Source: Algoriphagus sp. AK58
GTDB lineage: Bacteria; Bacteroidota; Bacteroidia; Cytophagales; Cyclobacteriaceae
Assembly: GCF_014324365.1 (NCBI RefSeq)
Contig: NZ_QEIG01000020.1
Span: forward strand, 124,001 to 188,000
DNA length: 64,000 nt
Direction: 5' to 3'
In this document: positions 20,045-28,647 of the stretch, piece by piece
Numbering within the stretch: position 1 is the first letter of the stretch
Layout: each line of letters opens with the position of its first letter
The notes under the pieces: model-generated
What the model saw: the letters and a program-made list of their open reading frames with translations, nothing else
The model's database searches: none
Told to the model about the DNA's origin: nothing
Position numbers and translations under genes: made by a program

Positions 20045-20637
20045 CTAAACGTAAGATTAATCCTAGGAGAAAGGACTTTTTTTGTTTTGGGAATCTGATG
20101 CTCCCAAGAGTGCTGGCTCTCCCCGGACATGATCAACAAACTCCCGTGACTGAGAGGAATTCCGATTTTATTGCCCTTTGTTTCATAGTGCCTGATCTGA
20201 AAATCACGGGTGGCCCCAAAAGTAACGGAAGCAATGGTTGGATTCTTTCCTAAAACTGCCTCATTGTCACGATGCCAGCCCATACTATCATTGCCATCCC
20301 GGTAGAAATTGCAGAGGACATGGGTAAATTCACTCCCAACAAAGTCTTCAACCTTAGTTTTGATTTCAAGCAATTCAGGTGTCCAAGGGTGTGGAATCAT
20401 AGAAATTCCGGAATATCCGTAAGGCCGATCAGGATTCCCATAGAGTGAAGTAAGCCGAGGTTGCATCACCTGTTTCCCAAACATCCAGATGGGTTCCTGT
20501 TTCCATTGCAAATTATTCTGAAGACTTTGGAAAAGTCGATCTGAATCCCTTCTGGTGAAAAAATCGGGATAGAAGATCACCTCTCCCTCAAAAGGAAGAA
20601 GATTGAGATTGTGCGATTCAAACAAAGAATGCTGCAT
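20032..20637 (-). CDS. alkB: Alpha-ketoglutarate-dependent dioxygenase, AlkB family
   Basis: 201 residues, the size of short AlkB homologues. Iron ligands are visible in WHRDNEAVLG (HxD) and the distal His in SQHSWEHQIPK; 2-oxoglutarate-binding arginines lie in SPRINLTFRKLL. RDFQIRHYETKG and LLIMSGESQHSWEH are characteristic. The enzyme repairs alkylated bases (1-meA, 3-meC) by oxidative demethylation; specificity for DNA versus RNA cannot be read here. Monocistronic, convergent with the regulator gene. Confidence 0.93.
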   Translation of the reverse strand: MQHSLFESHNLNLLPFEGEVIFYPDFFTRRDSDRLFQSLQNNLQWKQEPIWMFGKQVMQPRLTSLYGNPDRPYGYSGISMIPHPWTPELLEIKTKVEDFVGSEFTHVLCNFYRDGNDSMGWHRDNEAVLGKNPTIASVTFGATRDFQIRHYETKGNKIGIPLSHGSLLIMSGESQHSWEHQIPKTKKVLSPRINLTFRKLL

Positions 20638-20741
20638 ACTGCCTAAACACAGTAGAATTGTAGGAGTTTCAAAAAAAACGAGGATATATCTTTTTCAGGA
20701 TTCCGATTCCTATATTTAATGAAAATCTATTGTTTGTCTTT

Positions 20742-21146
20742 ATGAAAAAATTTGCTTGGATTTCGGGACTTGTACTTCTTTTGGTAGTGGGAATATTCTT
20801 TTGGTGGAAGTTCTACTTTGTTTTTGGCGAAGGTGTAAAAGCAGGAAACCTTAATTATTTTGTCAAAAAAGGAGTCATTTTCAAAACCTGGGAAGGCAGA
20901 ATGGTTCAGGAAGGATTCCAAAGTCCAACTTCCGGTGCCCTGCAAAGCAATGAGTTCCGGTTTAGTGTAACAGATCCCGAAGTAGCAGCAATCCTGGAGC
21001 GCAATTCAGGAAAACACCTTGAATTGCGCTATCAGGAATACAACGGAATGCTTCCTTGGCGAGGAACCAGCGTTTTTGTGGTGACCGAAGTGCTTAATGC
21101 AACCCCAACCAGCCAAGAAGGCGGGAATTTACCTTATGACAAATAA
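20742..21146 (+). CDS. Small single-pass membrane protein, unknown function
   Basis: 134 residues from ATG 20742; an upstream in-frame TTG at 20730 would add four residues but the ATG gives a better membrane-anchor start (KKFAWISGLVLLLVVGIFFWW). The exported part contains GEGVKAGNLNYFVKKGVIFK, TWEGRMVQEGF and the conserved-looking LRYQEYNGMLPWRG. Proteins with this pattern are common conserved genes of Bacteroidota, sometimes mislabelled as 6-phosphogluconate dehydrogenase; no catalytic motif is visible. The stop codon abuts that of the convergent Dabb gene. Confidence 0.8.
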   Translation: MKKFAWISGLVLLLVVGIFFWWKFYFVFGEGVKAGNLNYFVKKGVIFKTWEGRMVQEGFQSPTSGALQSNEFRFSVTDPEVAAILERNSGKHLELRYQEYNGMLPWRGTSVFVVTEVLNATPTSQEGGNLPYDK

Positions 21147-21581
21147 TTAAGGCTTTGTCCAATAGTCCAGTACTGTGACTTTATCAAGGTGAGGGCCGAG
21201 GATATCCACAAATTCCTTATGGGCCGGATGTGGCAAATAGGTGTCTCGATCCGCATCAGAATGAAAGGTAACCATAAAAGCATGAGTTAAGCCCTGATTT
21301 AATCCTTCAGGACTGGAATTGGTACCCCATTCAAAATCTTTTATTTCAGAGATTTTAGAAGGCAATTCCTTGAACGCATCCACAATTTTCTGGATATCCT
21401 CCGGTTTGGAGCTTTCTTTAAATCCAAATAATACAACGTGTCGGAGTACAGAATCAGGCATGGGAATTTCAATAATTTGTGTTTCTGGAGGCATAGAATC
21501 TTCTACAATGGGTTGTTTTTCAGTAGGGCTACAAGCGAATGCCAACCAAAGTGGCAGACTGTAAAGGAATATTTTCTTCAT
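21147..21581 (-). CDS. Dabb-family lipoprotein (stress-responsive alpha/beta barrel)
   Basis: 144 residues. Lipoprotein signal (YSLPLWLAFACSPTE) and then a Dabb domain: LRHVVLFGFKESSKPEDIQK, VDAFKELPSKISEIKDFEWG, THAFMVTFHSDADRDTYL and HPAHKEFVDILGPHLDKVTV. Dabb domains are small ferredoxin-like folds that dimerise; in bacteria they are often stress-linked or act on small hydrophobic molecules. The lipid anchor places this one in the envelope. Monocistronic. Confidence 0.88.
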   Translation of the reverse strand: MKKIFLYSLPLWLAFACSPTEKQPIVEDSMPPETQIIEIPMPDSVLRHVVLFGFKESSKPEDIQKIVDAFKELPSKISEIKDFEWGTNSSPEGLNQGLTHAFMVTFHSDADRDTYLPHPAHKEFVDILGPHLDKVTVLDYWTKP

Positions 21582-21720
21582 GGTAAGTGGATTATATCAG
21601 ACCAATATCCCCTTAATCGCTAGTTTTTCAAAATTTTAATGGGTTAACTCTCGAAAATCTTGAAAAAGAAAGTCGGCTAATTATATTTACTAAATTTTCG
21701 TAGACAAAACTCAAAATGCA

Positions 21721-22890
21721 ATGAAGTCTAATTTTATCTGCTTTTCTATCCTTATGATATGGGGCTTGAATATAGCTTGTTCCCCAAAAACAGAAACTTC
21801 CCAAAGTGGAACCGAAAATTATACTCTGGTTAAAGTCGATTCTTTTGGGATCAAAAATTTGACGCAGATCGTAATCACGGACTATTCTCCAGTCAAACAA
21901 GTCTACTTGGGGTACTCTACCATTTCGGACGAACTTCTCATCATTGGTGAAAAGGGTGAACTAATCAATCGCGTATCCAAAAAAGGCGAAGGACCAGGTC
22001 TCTACGGTAATTGGAATCCTACAGGAATGAGTTTTACCCCTGAAGGGAATATCTTGTTGGAATTCCCATTTTCCCTTGTTACTCTTTCTCCCGAGTTTGA
22101 AATCCTATCCCAACACCGAGTCTCCTCTCCCCTGCCTATACGAACCTTTGGTCCTATGGGAAAAACACCCATTTACCAAATTAATGCTACTAGTTATGCC
22201 CTGGTTGGTCCGAGTAGTTTTCTGCCCGCACATTACCTGATCATGAATAAAGAGGGAAAAGATACACTACAACATTTCTCTCAAATCAATCTTGAAAATG
22301 GAAATCAAATTTCCGTCATTCCTTATGATCCGGAATCCGTCTATGCCAAAACTGACCAAATGTATTATGAGCTAATGACCAAAACTTTTGTGGTGGATCA
22401 GGAGCGGAATGAAATGGCTTTAGTGACCGGTTTGGACCAAAAGATATTGCTTTACGATCTCGCCTCCCTGAGTAAAAAAGCTGAAATCCCTTTTGAGCAT
22501 GAGTCATTTATTACCTTCCCTCCTCTTCCAATTGGCACTCCGGCAAATGATCCAAATTATAATCAACATCGGGTTTATTCCGGTCGAAATCAGAGATTGA
22601 TCCATCTTGGAGGTCAAACCTACCTTCTACACTATTTTAAAGGTATCTCAGAAGCCACTTTTCTTACCAAATCTGCTCAAAATGAATCATACTCTCCTCA
22701 AGAAGATCCGGAATTCCGGTCCGTAAAACTTTTTCTTGATGGCAAAGCATTACCTTACGAGCTTGCTAGTCCCTCGGGTTCCATGATTCTTGGGCTTCCG
22801 GACAATAAAATCCTGGTCCAAGAACCCAATCATCCTGATGTGGAAGAGGAAGAGTTCCGATTTAGTATCTATCAATTGAAGAAAAAATAA
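21721..22890 (+). CDS. DUF4221-like lipoprotein with beta-propeller pattern
   Basis: 389 residues. Lipoprotein signal (ILMIWGLNIACSPKTE), then repeated propeller-like strands (DELLIIGEKGELINRV, GMSFTPEGNILLEF, QKILLYDLASLSKKAEI). The segment KKGEGPGLYGNWNP resembles the KxGxGPGE turn of 6-bladed propeller (BF3164/DUF4221-type) lipoproteins of Bacteroidota. Function unknown; no partner genes nearby. The start at 21721 follows a short out-of-frame ATG and has the signal peptide immediately after it. Confidence 0.75.
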   Translation: MKSNFICFSILMIWGLNIACSPKTETSQSGTENYTLVKVDSFGIKNLTQIVITDYSPVKQVYLGYSTISDELLIIGEKGELINRVSKKGEGPGLYGNWNPTGMSFTPEGNILLEFPFSLVTLSPEFEILSQHRVSSPLPIRTFGPMGKTPIYQINATSYALVGPSSFLPAHYLIMNKEGKDTLQHFSQINLENGNQISVIPYDPESVYAKTDQMYYELMTKTFVVDQERNEMALVTGLDQKILLYDLASLSKKAEIPFEHESFITFPPLPIGTPANDPNYNQHRVYSGRNQRLIHLGGQTYLLHYFKGISEATFLTKSAQNESYSPQEDPEFRSVKLFLDGKALPYELASPSGSMILGLPDNKILVQEPNHPDVEEEEFRFSIYQLKKK

Positions 22891-22952
22891 ACAGCAAAGA
22901 AAAAGACCTTTTTAAACACCCAAGGTTTAACAAAAAGTAATTCCAACCACTT

Positions 22953-23948
22953 ATGAAAATCGCCTTTTTCAGCACCAAATCTTACGACAGGGAAAGTTTT
23001 CTTCGACAGGGTCAATCCTATGGCTATGAATTTAGCTTTTTTGAGGCCCAATTAAATCACCAGACAGTAGCCCTGGCAGAGGGACATCAAGCCATTTGCA
23101 CCTTTGTCAACGATCCTGTGGATGAGTTTACTCTAAAAAAATTAAACCATCTGGGCATTAGGCTAATCGCACTTCGCTGCGCAGGATATAATCAAGTCAA
23201 TCTTCAAGCCGCAGAAAAATACGGCATCCACATCGCCCGTGTCCCTGCATACAGTCCTGAAGCAGTAGCCGAACATGCCTTTGCACTCATATTGACCTTA
23301 TCCAGAAAAACGCACAAAGCCTACAACCGAGTACGGGAAAACAACTTCTCGATCGAAGGCCTTACCGGTGTCAACATCCATGGCAAAACCGTTGGAGTCA
23401 TCGGTACGGGAGCAATCGGCAGAGCATTTTGTCGGATTGCAAAAGGATTCGGCTGTAAGATACTTGCGTTTGACCTTCAGGAAAATGAAGAAATGAAAGC
23501 GCTTGGAGTGACCTACCTTCCTTTAAAAGAGGTCTTGGCAACCAGTCATATTATTTCCTTGCATTGCCCTCTTACTCCTCAAACAAGGCACTTGATCAAT
23601 GCTGAAACCCTCAGCTATATGCAAAATGGTGTGGCCTTAATCAATACCAGCCGGGGTGCATTGATTGATACCAAAGCAGTCATCAAAGCACTTAAATCCA
23701 AAAAACTGGGATTTTTGGGGATTGACGTCTACGAACAGGAAGAGCACATTTTCTTCAAGAATCTTTCCGATGAAATTCTCGAAGACGAGCAAATCTCCCG
23801 ATTGATGACCTTTCCAAATGTCCTGATCACAGGACATCAAGCCTTTTTGACAAATGAAGCCCTGGCTCAGATAGCTCTAACCACACTTGAAAACATTAAA
23901 GCTTTTGAGCAGGGAAGCGTGTTGGTCAATGAGATCAAAGCTTCTTAA
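22953..23948 (+). CDS. ldhA: D-2-hydroxyacid dehydrogenase (D-lactate dehydrogenase type)
   Basis: 331 residues, right for the family. The Rossmann motif is GVIGTGAIGRAFC; catalytic Arg, Glu and His appear in NTSRGALID, GIDVYEQEE and ITGHQAFLT. The N-terminal KIAFFSTKSYDRESF and the AYSPEAVAEHAFAL helix match fermentative D-lactate dehydrogenases (LdhA), which reduce pyruvate to D-lactate with NADH. A related substrate cannot be excluded. It stands alone with AT-rich sequence upstream. Confidence 0.9.
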   Translation: MKIAFFSTKSYDRESFLRQGQSYGYEFSFFEAQLNHQTVALAEGHQAICTFVNDPVDEFTLKKLNHLGIRLIALRCAGYNQVNLQAAEKYGIHIARVPAYSPEAVAEHAFALILTLSRKTHKAYNRVRENNFSIEGLTGVNIHGKTVGVIGTGAIGRAFCRIAKGFGCKILAFDLQENEEMKALGVTYLPLKEVLATSHIISLHCPLTPQTRHLINAETLSYMQNGVALINTSRGALIDTKAVIKALKSKKLGFLGIDVYEQEEHIFFKNLSDEILEDEQISRLMTFPNVLITGHQAFLTNEALAQIALTTLENIKAFEQGSVLVNEIKAS

Positions 23949-24101
23949 AAAAGTAACTCTTCTAAAAAGTTGCAGGTAGCCGTAATCCGGTCGGCAAAAG
24001 GATCAGAAATCAATGACCGAAGGAGGCTTAATTTGACAAAAGATCGGGGTCTTCTCCCATTAAATCCTTCCAAAGTAAAATCAGTGGATTAGAGCAAAAC
24101 T

Positions 24102-24135
24102 AAAAAGCCCAGAGGCAAATTACCTCTGGGCTTTT
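24102..24135 (-). terminator. Intrinsic terminator of the cold-shock operon
   Basis: Stem AAGCCCAGAGG/CCTCTGGGCTT with an 8-nt loop and T/A-runs on both sides, 20 nt past the stop of the cold-shock gene on the minus strand. Confidence 0.88.
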
Positions 24136-24155
24136 AGGCTTTTTAAGGCGGTTAA

Positions 24156-24350
24156 TTACCTAACTACCTTCACGTTTACGGCGTTTACGCCTTTTTTACC
24201 TTGAACTTTGTCAAAAGTTACACGGTCGTTTTCACGGATTTCGTGTACCAAGCCACTGTGATGTACAAATACGTCTTCGCTTTGGTCAGCTGGTGTGATA
24301 AATCCGAAGCCCTTGGTAGTGTTAAAGAATTTTACTGTTCCTTCATTCAT
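24156..24350 (-). CDS. Cold-shock domain protein (CspA family)
   Basis: 64 residues, a single cold-shock domain. The RNA-binding motifs are KGFGFITP (RNP1) and DVFVHHSGL (RNP2). It acts as a cytosolic RNA chaperone. The start codon overlaps the preceding small basic gene by 8 nt and an intrinsic terminator follows, so it is the last gene of a desaturase-helicase-basic protein-csp unit; this arrangement suits a cold response. Confidence 0.95.
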   Translation of the reverse strand: MNEGTVKFFNTTKGFGFITPADQSEDVFVHHSGLVHEIRENDRVTFDKVQGKKGVNAVNVKVVR

Positions 24351-24603
24351 GATTTCTGAAATTTTGATTTGTTTTTACTCTGTTTTGATTGGATTGATTT
24401 GAATTTGTTTTTTTCTCGATTGGCGGAGCTGGAGGAGTGTTAGAGATGTTTCCGAATTCGTCTACGTAAGCGATCATATTGTCCAGACTTCCGTCTTTAG
24501 GCAGTGCCTTTCGCTCCAGTTTCTTTTCGAGTTTCTCTTTTTGTTTTCGCTTCTTCAGTTCAGCCTTTTGCTTTTTGATGAATGTGTTTTGATTTTTTGA
24601 CAT
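24343..24603 (-). CDS. Small lysine-rich coiled-coil protein
   Basis: 86 residues. The first half is a charged helix (FIKKQKAELKKRKQKEKLEK), followed by DGSLDNMIAYVDEFGNISNT, a Pro-rich turn and an Asn/Gln-rich basic tail. Small proteins of this type commonly lie between rhlE and csp genes in Bacteroidota; a nucleic-acid or ribosome contact is likely from charge but unproven. It starts 10 nt after the helicase stop and overlaps the csp start. Confidence 0.8.
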   Translation of the reverse strand: MSKNQNTFIKKQKAELKKRKQKEKLEKKLERKALPKDGSLDNMIAYVDEFGNISNTPPAPPIEKKTNSNQSNQNRVKTNQNFRNHE

Positions 24604-24612
24604 GCAATGGGG

Positions 24613-25806
24613 TTAGTTTACAAAGGTGATGGCATGGCCGATCTTTCCGGCTCTGCCCGTCCTGCCAATACGATGGATGTAGGCATCCATGGTCATCGGA
24701 CGCTGATAGTTGATCACATGACTCACATCAGCGACGTCGATTCCTCTGGCAGCCACATCGGTTGCCACCAGCACACGAATGGTCCCGGATTTGAATTCCT
24801 CAATCATTCGATTTCGGAAGTTTTGGGACTTATCTCCATGAATCTGCCCGGCTTTAATTCCGGATTGATTCAGTTTTTTAGCCAGTCTGTCGGCCAATCT
24901 TTTGGTTTCTGTAAAGAGGATTACTTTATCCAATTCCGGATTATTGAATAGCTCTGCCAAAAGTTCAAACTTATCCTGACCTTCAGGTACATGGATGGTT
25001 TGCTGCTCGATATTTTCGTTTGTGCCAGATCCATTGTCAACTTTGACTTCGACAGGGTTATGAAGTAATCCATCGATAAGTCTTTTTTGAGCTGGATCTA
25101 AGGTTGCGGAAAAGAGCAAGGTTTGATCTCTATGACCGATACGGTTGACCAATTTGTTGACATCATGGACAAAGCCCATGTCCAGCATTCGGTCAAATTC
25201 ATCCAGTACCAAGGTATTGACCTTTCTCAGGTCCAATACCTTTCGGTCGCTTAGATCCAATAATCTTCCGGGAGTACCGACAATAACTTGGAGTTTTCTG
25301 CTCAGTTTGTCAGGATCCGAATTGATGTTTGTACCTCCGATAAAGGTCGCTGAATACAGCTGAAGGCCCGTGGTCAAACTTTTGAATTCCTCTTCGATCT
25401 GAAGTGCCAATTCCCTGGTGGGAGTCACTACCAATGCGGTAAAATTTCGTGGATCTTTGAGCGCATGCTCAATGATAGGAATAAGGAAAGCGGCTGTTTT
25501 GCCTGAACCTGTCTTGGAAATGGCCATCATGTCCCTTCCATCCAAAAGAGGAAGAATGGATTGTTCCTGAATGGTAGTTAAGGTTTGATATCCTTTGTCC
25601 AAAATATTCCTAAGAAGCTTCGGAGTCAGATGAAGGTCTTCGAAAGATTTCTCTGTTCTGAAACCCTGCTGACCGCTTGGCTTGGCTCTTTTTTCAAAAA
25701 GCCTTGGATCCAAAGTGGATTCTTTCTTTTTCACTTGCCTTCTGTCCACATTTCCACTTCGAGGAGCAGTAGTTGGAGTGGCAATATTTTTTCTGGTATT
25801 GTTCAT
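24613..25806 (-). CDS. rhlE: DEAD-box ATP-dependent RNA helicase, RhlE type
   Basis: 397 residues. A basic N-terminal tail (about 1-55) precedes the core: Q-motif with LTTIQEQSILPLL, motif I SKTGSGKTAAF, motif Ia VVTPTREL, motif II VLDEFD (an unusual DEFD in place of DEAD), motif III FSATL, motif V ATDVAARGID and motif VI HRIGRTGRAG. DEFD replaces the third and fourth letters but keeps the catalytic Asp-Glu. It unwinds short RNA duplexes, relevant to ribosome assembly and mRNA turnover in the cold. It begins 9 nt after the desaturase stop and precedes the small basic protein and csp genes. Confidence 0.93.
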   Translation of the reverse strand: MNNTRKNIATPTTAPRSGNVDRRQVKKKESTLDPRLFEKRAKPSGQQGFRTEKSFEDLHLTPKLLRNILDKGYQTLTTIQEQSILPLLDGRDMMAISKTGSGKTAAFLIPIIEHALKDPRNFTALVVTPTRELALQIEEEFKSLTTGLQLYSATFIGGTNINSDPDKLSRKLQVIVGTPGRLLDLSDRKVLDLRKVNTLVLDEFDRMLDMGFVHDVNKLVNRIGHRDQTLLFSATLDPAQKRLIDGLLHNPVEVKVDNGSGTNENIEQQTIHVPEGQDKFELLAELFNNPELDKVILFTETKRLADRLAKKLNQSGIKAGQIHGDKSQNFRNRMIEEFKSGTIRVLVATDVAARGIDVADVSHVINYQRPMTMDAYIHRIGRTGRAGKIGHAITFVN

Positions 25807-25815
25807 AGTGGTTAG

Positions 25816-26916
25816 TTAAGCCCTTACAGGCTTAAGTTCGGCATTACCCAAGAGGTAAAGCATCTGAAAATGAGCCTTCAAGGCATCTAAAAATGTCTTT
25901 TGGGAATAATAAGGAATATTGTACTCCGCCGCGGTGGCTTTTACAATCGGTGCAATTTTCCGGTAATGTACGTGACAGATATCGGGAAATAGATGGTGTT
26001 CTACTTGGTAATTTAAACCTCCGATCATCCAGGAAAATATCCTGCTTTTCTCGGAATAGTTGGATGTAGTAGCTAGTTGATGGAGCAGTCGCTCGCCCTC
26101 TACCATTCCATGTTCGTCGGTCTCCGGAAATGCCATATCGGGCATGACATGGGCTGTCTGGAAAACCAGGGATATGCTCAATCCTGTCACAAAATGAAGG
26201 GCCAAAAAGGCAAGTAGAATCTCTCCAACTCCAAAAGGAGAAAAGGCTATTGGAAGTCCCAGAGTGAAGGCATAATAAACCAGCTTCCACGCCAGAATCT
26301 TGAAAACGGTATTTCTGTAAGCATTTTCACCTTTCAGCAATCCCATCTTGTAATAGCGATTGAGTCGGATAAAATCCTTGGTTGTCACCCATGAAAGGGT
26401 AGACAAACCATAGAAAAACCAGGTATACCAATGCTGATAGGGATGAAGTGCATTTTTCTCTGCATTGGGAGAAAACCGCAGGAAAAACGGCGCATTGATA
26501 TCGTCATCACCTTCATGAATATTGGTATATGAATGATGAAGTACATTGTGTTGAATCCTCCATACGGTCGCATTAGCGCCAACCATATTCAGCGTATAGC
26601 CTAGAAGTTTGTTGATGGTCGAATTTTGAGAATAGGTGCCATGGATCGCATCATGCATGATCCCCATTCCTATGCCTGCCATCCCAAATCCGCTAAGGAT
26701 AAAACAAGCAAATAGCTGCCAAGTCTGGTCGGCAACTCCAGTGATCACCAAAATGACGGGAGCGAAATAAACAAACATCATGACTATTGTCTTGATGATC
26801 ATTTCAGTATTACCAAATTTGGATTGCTGGGTCGCTTTGAAATAGTCGTTTACTCGACTTTTAAGTGTGAGGGAGAAATCAGATAGAGCTGATTCCGAGA
26901 ATCTAATGGTCTTAAT
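25816..26916 (-). CDS. Membrane fatty acid (acyl-CoA/acyl-lipid) desaturase, probable ATT start
   Basis: The first ATG is at 26802 (328 residues), but the frame is open to a TAA at 26929-26931 and the extra codons (KTIRFSESALSDF, LKSRVNDYFKATQQSKFGNT) match the usual N-terminus of Bacteroidota desaturases. The only suitable initiation codon there is ATT at 26914-26916, giving 366 residues, the normal family length. Three histidine boxes are intact: HDAIH, HNVLHHSYTN and NYQVEHHLFP, the last in the form typical of delta-5/6/9 lipid desaturases. Several membrane helices flank them. It heads an operon with rhlE and csp, so it likely raises membrane fluidity in the cold. A mutated ATG is the alternative to ATT initiation. 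Confidence 0.88.
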   Translation of the reverse strand: MKTIRFSESALSDFSLTLKSRVNDYFKATQQSKFGNTEMIIKTIVMMFVYFAPVILVITGVADQTWQLFACFILSGFGMAGIGMGIMHDAIHGTYSQNSTINKLLGYTLNMVGANATVWRIQHNVLHHSYTNIHEGDDDINAPFFLRFSPNAEKNALHPYQHWYTWFFYGLSTLSWVTTKDFIRLNRYYKMGLLKGENAYRNTVFKILAWKLVYYAFTLGLPIAFSPFGVGEILLAFLALHFVTGLSISLVFQTAHVMPDMAFPETDEHGMVEGERLLHQLATTSNYSEKSRIFSWMIGGLNYQVEHHLFPDICHVHYRKIAPIVKATAAEYNIPYYSQKTFLDALKAHFQMLYLLGNAELKPVRA

Positions 26917-27294
26917 AACAGGGAAATTTTAATGAATAATAGGAAATCTGGGTTCTCTTTGAAGATTGTAAACTGCAGGTTTTAATTCAGAAAGGCAGAT
27001 GCCTATGGATGAATCAAAAAAGTAGAGAAGAAGAAGTAAAACCTGGTATTGGAGAACTCTTGATTTGCTACTTGTGGCAGGTGAATCGCCGATGCTAAAC
27101 TTGTTGACAAGTATCGGAAACATTTCTCCGACGACTCAAAGGTGAGCAAAGGATTCGGTAAATCCTAATTTTATAGGAAAATAACCTTAAAACTCTGTTC
27201 GGAATGGGCTGTTGTAAGTCCTCTTGATGAAGATTATTTCACGTTAAAAATCCAGGAAATCGTCTAAACCTCCCTGAATCTTCTGACTTTTTGA
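26917..27294. other. Intergenic region upstream of the cold operon
   Basis: 378 nt without a supported gene. A 64-codon frame on the minus strand (26929-27123) has no recognisable start context or protein character. The region may hold the promoter and a leader for the desaturase operon; no clear hairpin or -10 element could be fixed. Confidence 0.5.
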
Positions 27295-28647
27295 TTAATT
27301 CAACCGCCAATTCAGAATTGCATTGAAGTGAAGCATTTCCACTTTATTGTAAATCTGATTAGGGGTCAAATTTTCGGATAGCAGTGGTTCTTTACTTACC
27401 AAAAGCAGATGAATATCCAGATTCTTGACAGTTTTTGGCTGGTATTTCAATCCCAAATTCACCTGTCTGTAACTGGGGAAATTATACTTGTTGGCAGCGG
27501 CATTACTCATCTCCGAAAGCCAATGAAGTCCGGCATGGGCATAAATCTGAACAGGGATGTTTTCCAATCGGTACTCACCATAGCCAACCAAGGCATTGAC
27601 TGATTCAAAGCCTTCGTTTCTTTCTCTGGGAATAAACGTATACCAAGCATCTTTACCCCATTCCCTTGGGCTTAGCCATCGGCCTTTTCCACCCACATGG
27701 GTAAAATTCAAGTGGGTGATCCAATGGTCATTTTTCCATCCCAATCTTCCGGAAATGGCATAATTCAAATCCTCAGGCTCTTTATATCTTAGCGACGGTT
27801 CTGGATTCCCCCCCTCCCCGATTCCTTGCTGAAATCCTGACTGGATTCCCCAAGTCCATATCCCGCTAGCACGTTTTCTGCTTTTTTCAAAAGAAAGCCA
27901 ATACGTAGAAAAGAGATTTTGAGCGTAGGTTTGAGAAAAATGAACTTTTCCCCCTCCCGCTAACTGGTGATCGATTTCCCAAATTCCCAACCAGTCACTT
28001 TCTGTATTTCCAAAGTAATTCCCTGGCTTTCCTTGGACAGTCCTACCTTGGGGATAAATACCAACGGTCTTTCCAATACCGAGCCACTCACTGCTTCCTC
28101 GGATACTCATCCTGCCGATCCCCCAAAAGGAAAATTTCCACTTAGCATGTGGGGCAAACCAAGCCTGTACACCTTCTACCGCGGTGGGAGAAAGTCTTCC
28201 GTCTTGGGCATTTACCCAATCCGTATTCAATCCCATTCTGCCTACTTTCACCCCAAAGGATTCTTTAGAATAGCCAAAGGAAAAAGTCTCCAATCTTCCG
28301 AAAAACCGATCGGTGGGATTTAGAATATCAAACAGGCCTGTTTCGTAACGGTTCGCCTGTCCTGTGGCAGGATCGGGATTCCAAAAATCAGAACTGACCA
28401 CATTGCCAAAGGCCCTGTAAACCAGCTGCATATCCCAATGCTTCGCAAAAGTGAGTTTCCCCCCTACTCCCAAGCTCATGCCCAACGCATAATCCGATTT
28501 GAACTCTTCTCCCGGATAGGAAGTATTCATCCAAAACGTCCGAAATTGGGCTGAGGGTTGGGCAATGAGTTTTTTTTCCTCCTCCTGTGCTTTCAATGAA
28601 ATTGAAAATCCTATGAGAAGGAAAAAGAGAACTGATAATCGATTCAT
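27295..28647 (-). CDS. Outer-membrane porin, paralogue of the gene at 33107
   Basis: 450 residues. Signal peptide FFLLIGFSISLKAQ; the rest is barrel-like (alternating aromatic strands, Gly-Asn turns) and ends VEMLHFNAILNWRLN. DPATGQANRYETGLFDILNP closely parallels DPATGLANRYEITLFDVHHP in the porin at 33107-34522, so the two are paralogues. Size suits a 16-18-stranded OprD-like channel. Its start codon overlaps the stop of the TsdA-like cytochrome by 1 nt (TAATG), so they are coupled; an uptake or export channel for sulfur compounds is an inference from this context. Confidence 0.85.
   Translation of the reverse strand: MNRLSVLFFLLIGFSISLKAQEEEKKLIAQPSAQFRTFWMNTSYPGEEFKSDYALGMSLGVGGKLTFAKHWDMQLVYRAFGNVVSSDFWNPDPATGQANRYETGLFDILNPTDRFFGRLETFSFGYSKESFGVKVGRMGLNTDWVNAQDGRLSPTAVEGVQAWFAPHAKWKFSFWGIGRMSIRGSSEWLGIGKTVGIYPQGRTVQGKPGNYFGNTESDWLGIWEIDHQLAGGGKVHFSQTYAQNLFSTYWLSFEKSRKRASGIWTWGIQSGFQQGIGEGGNPEPSLRYKEPEDLNYAISGRLGWKNDHWITHLNFTHVGGKGRWLSPREWGKDAWYTFIPRERNEGFESVNALVGYGEYRLENIPVQIYAHAGLHWLSEMSNAAANKYNFPSYRQVNLGLKYQPKTVKNLDIHLLLVSKEPLLSENLTPNQIYNKVEMLHFNAILNWRLN

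Noticed and set aside
26929..27123. 64-codon minus-strand frame upstream of the desaturase
   Set aside because: No recognisable protein character; it overlaps the region needed for the desaturase promoter.
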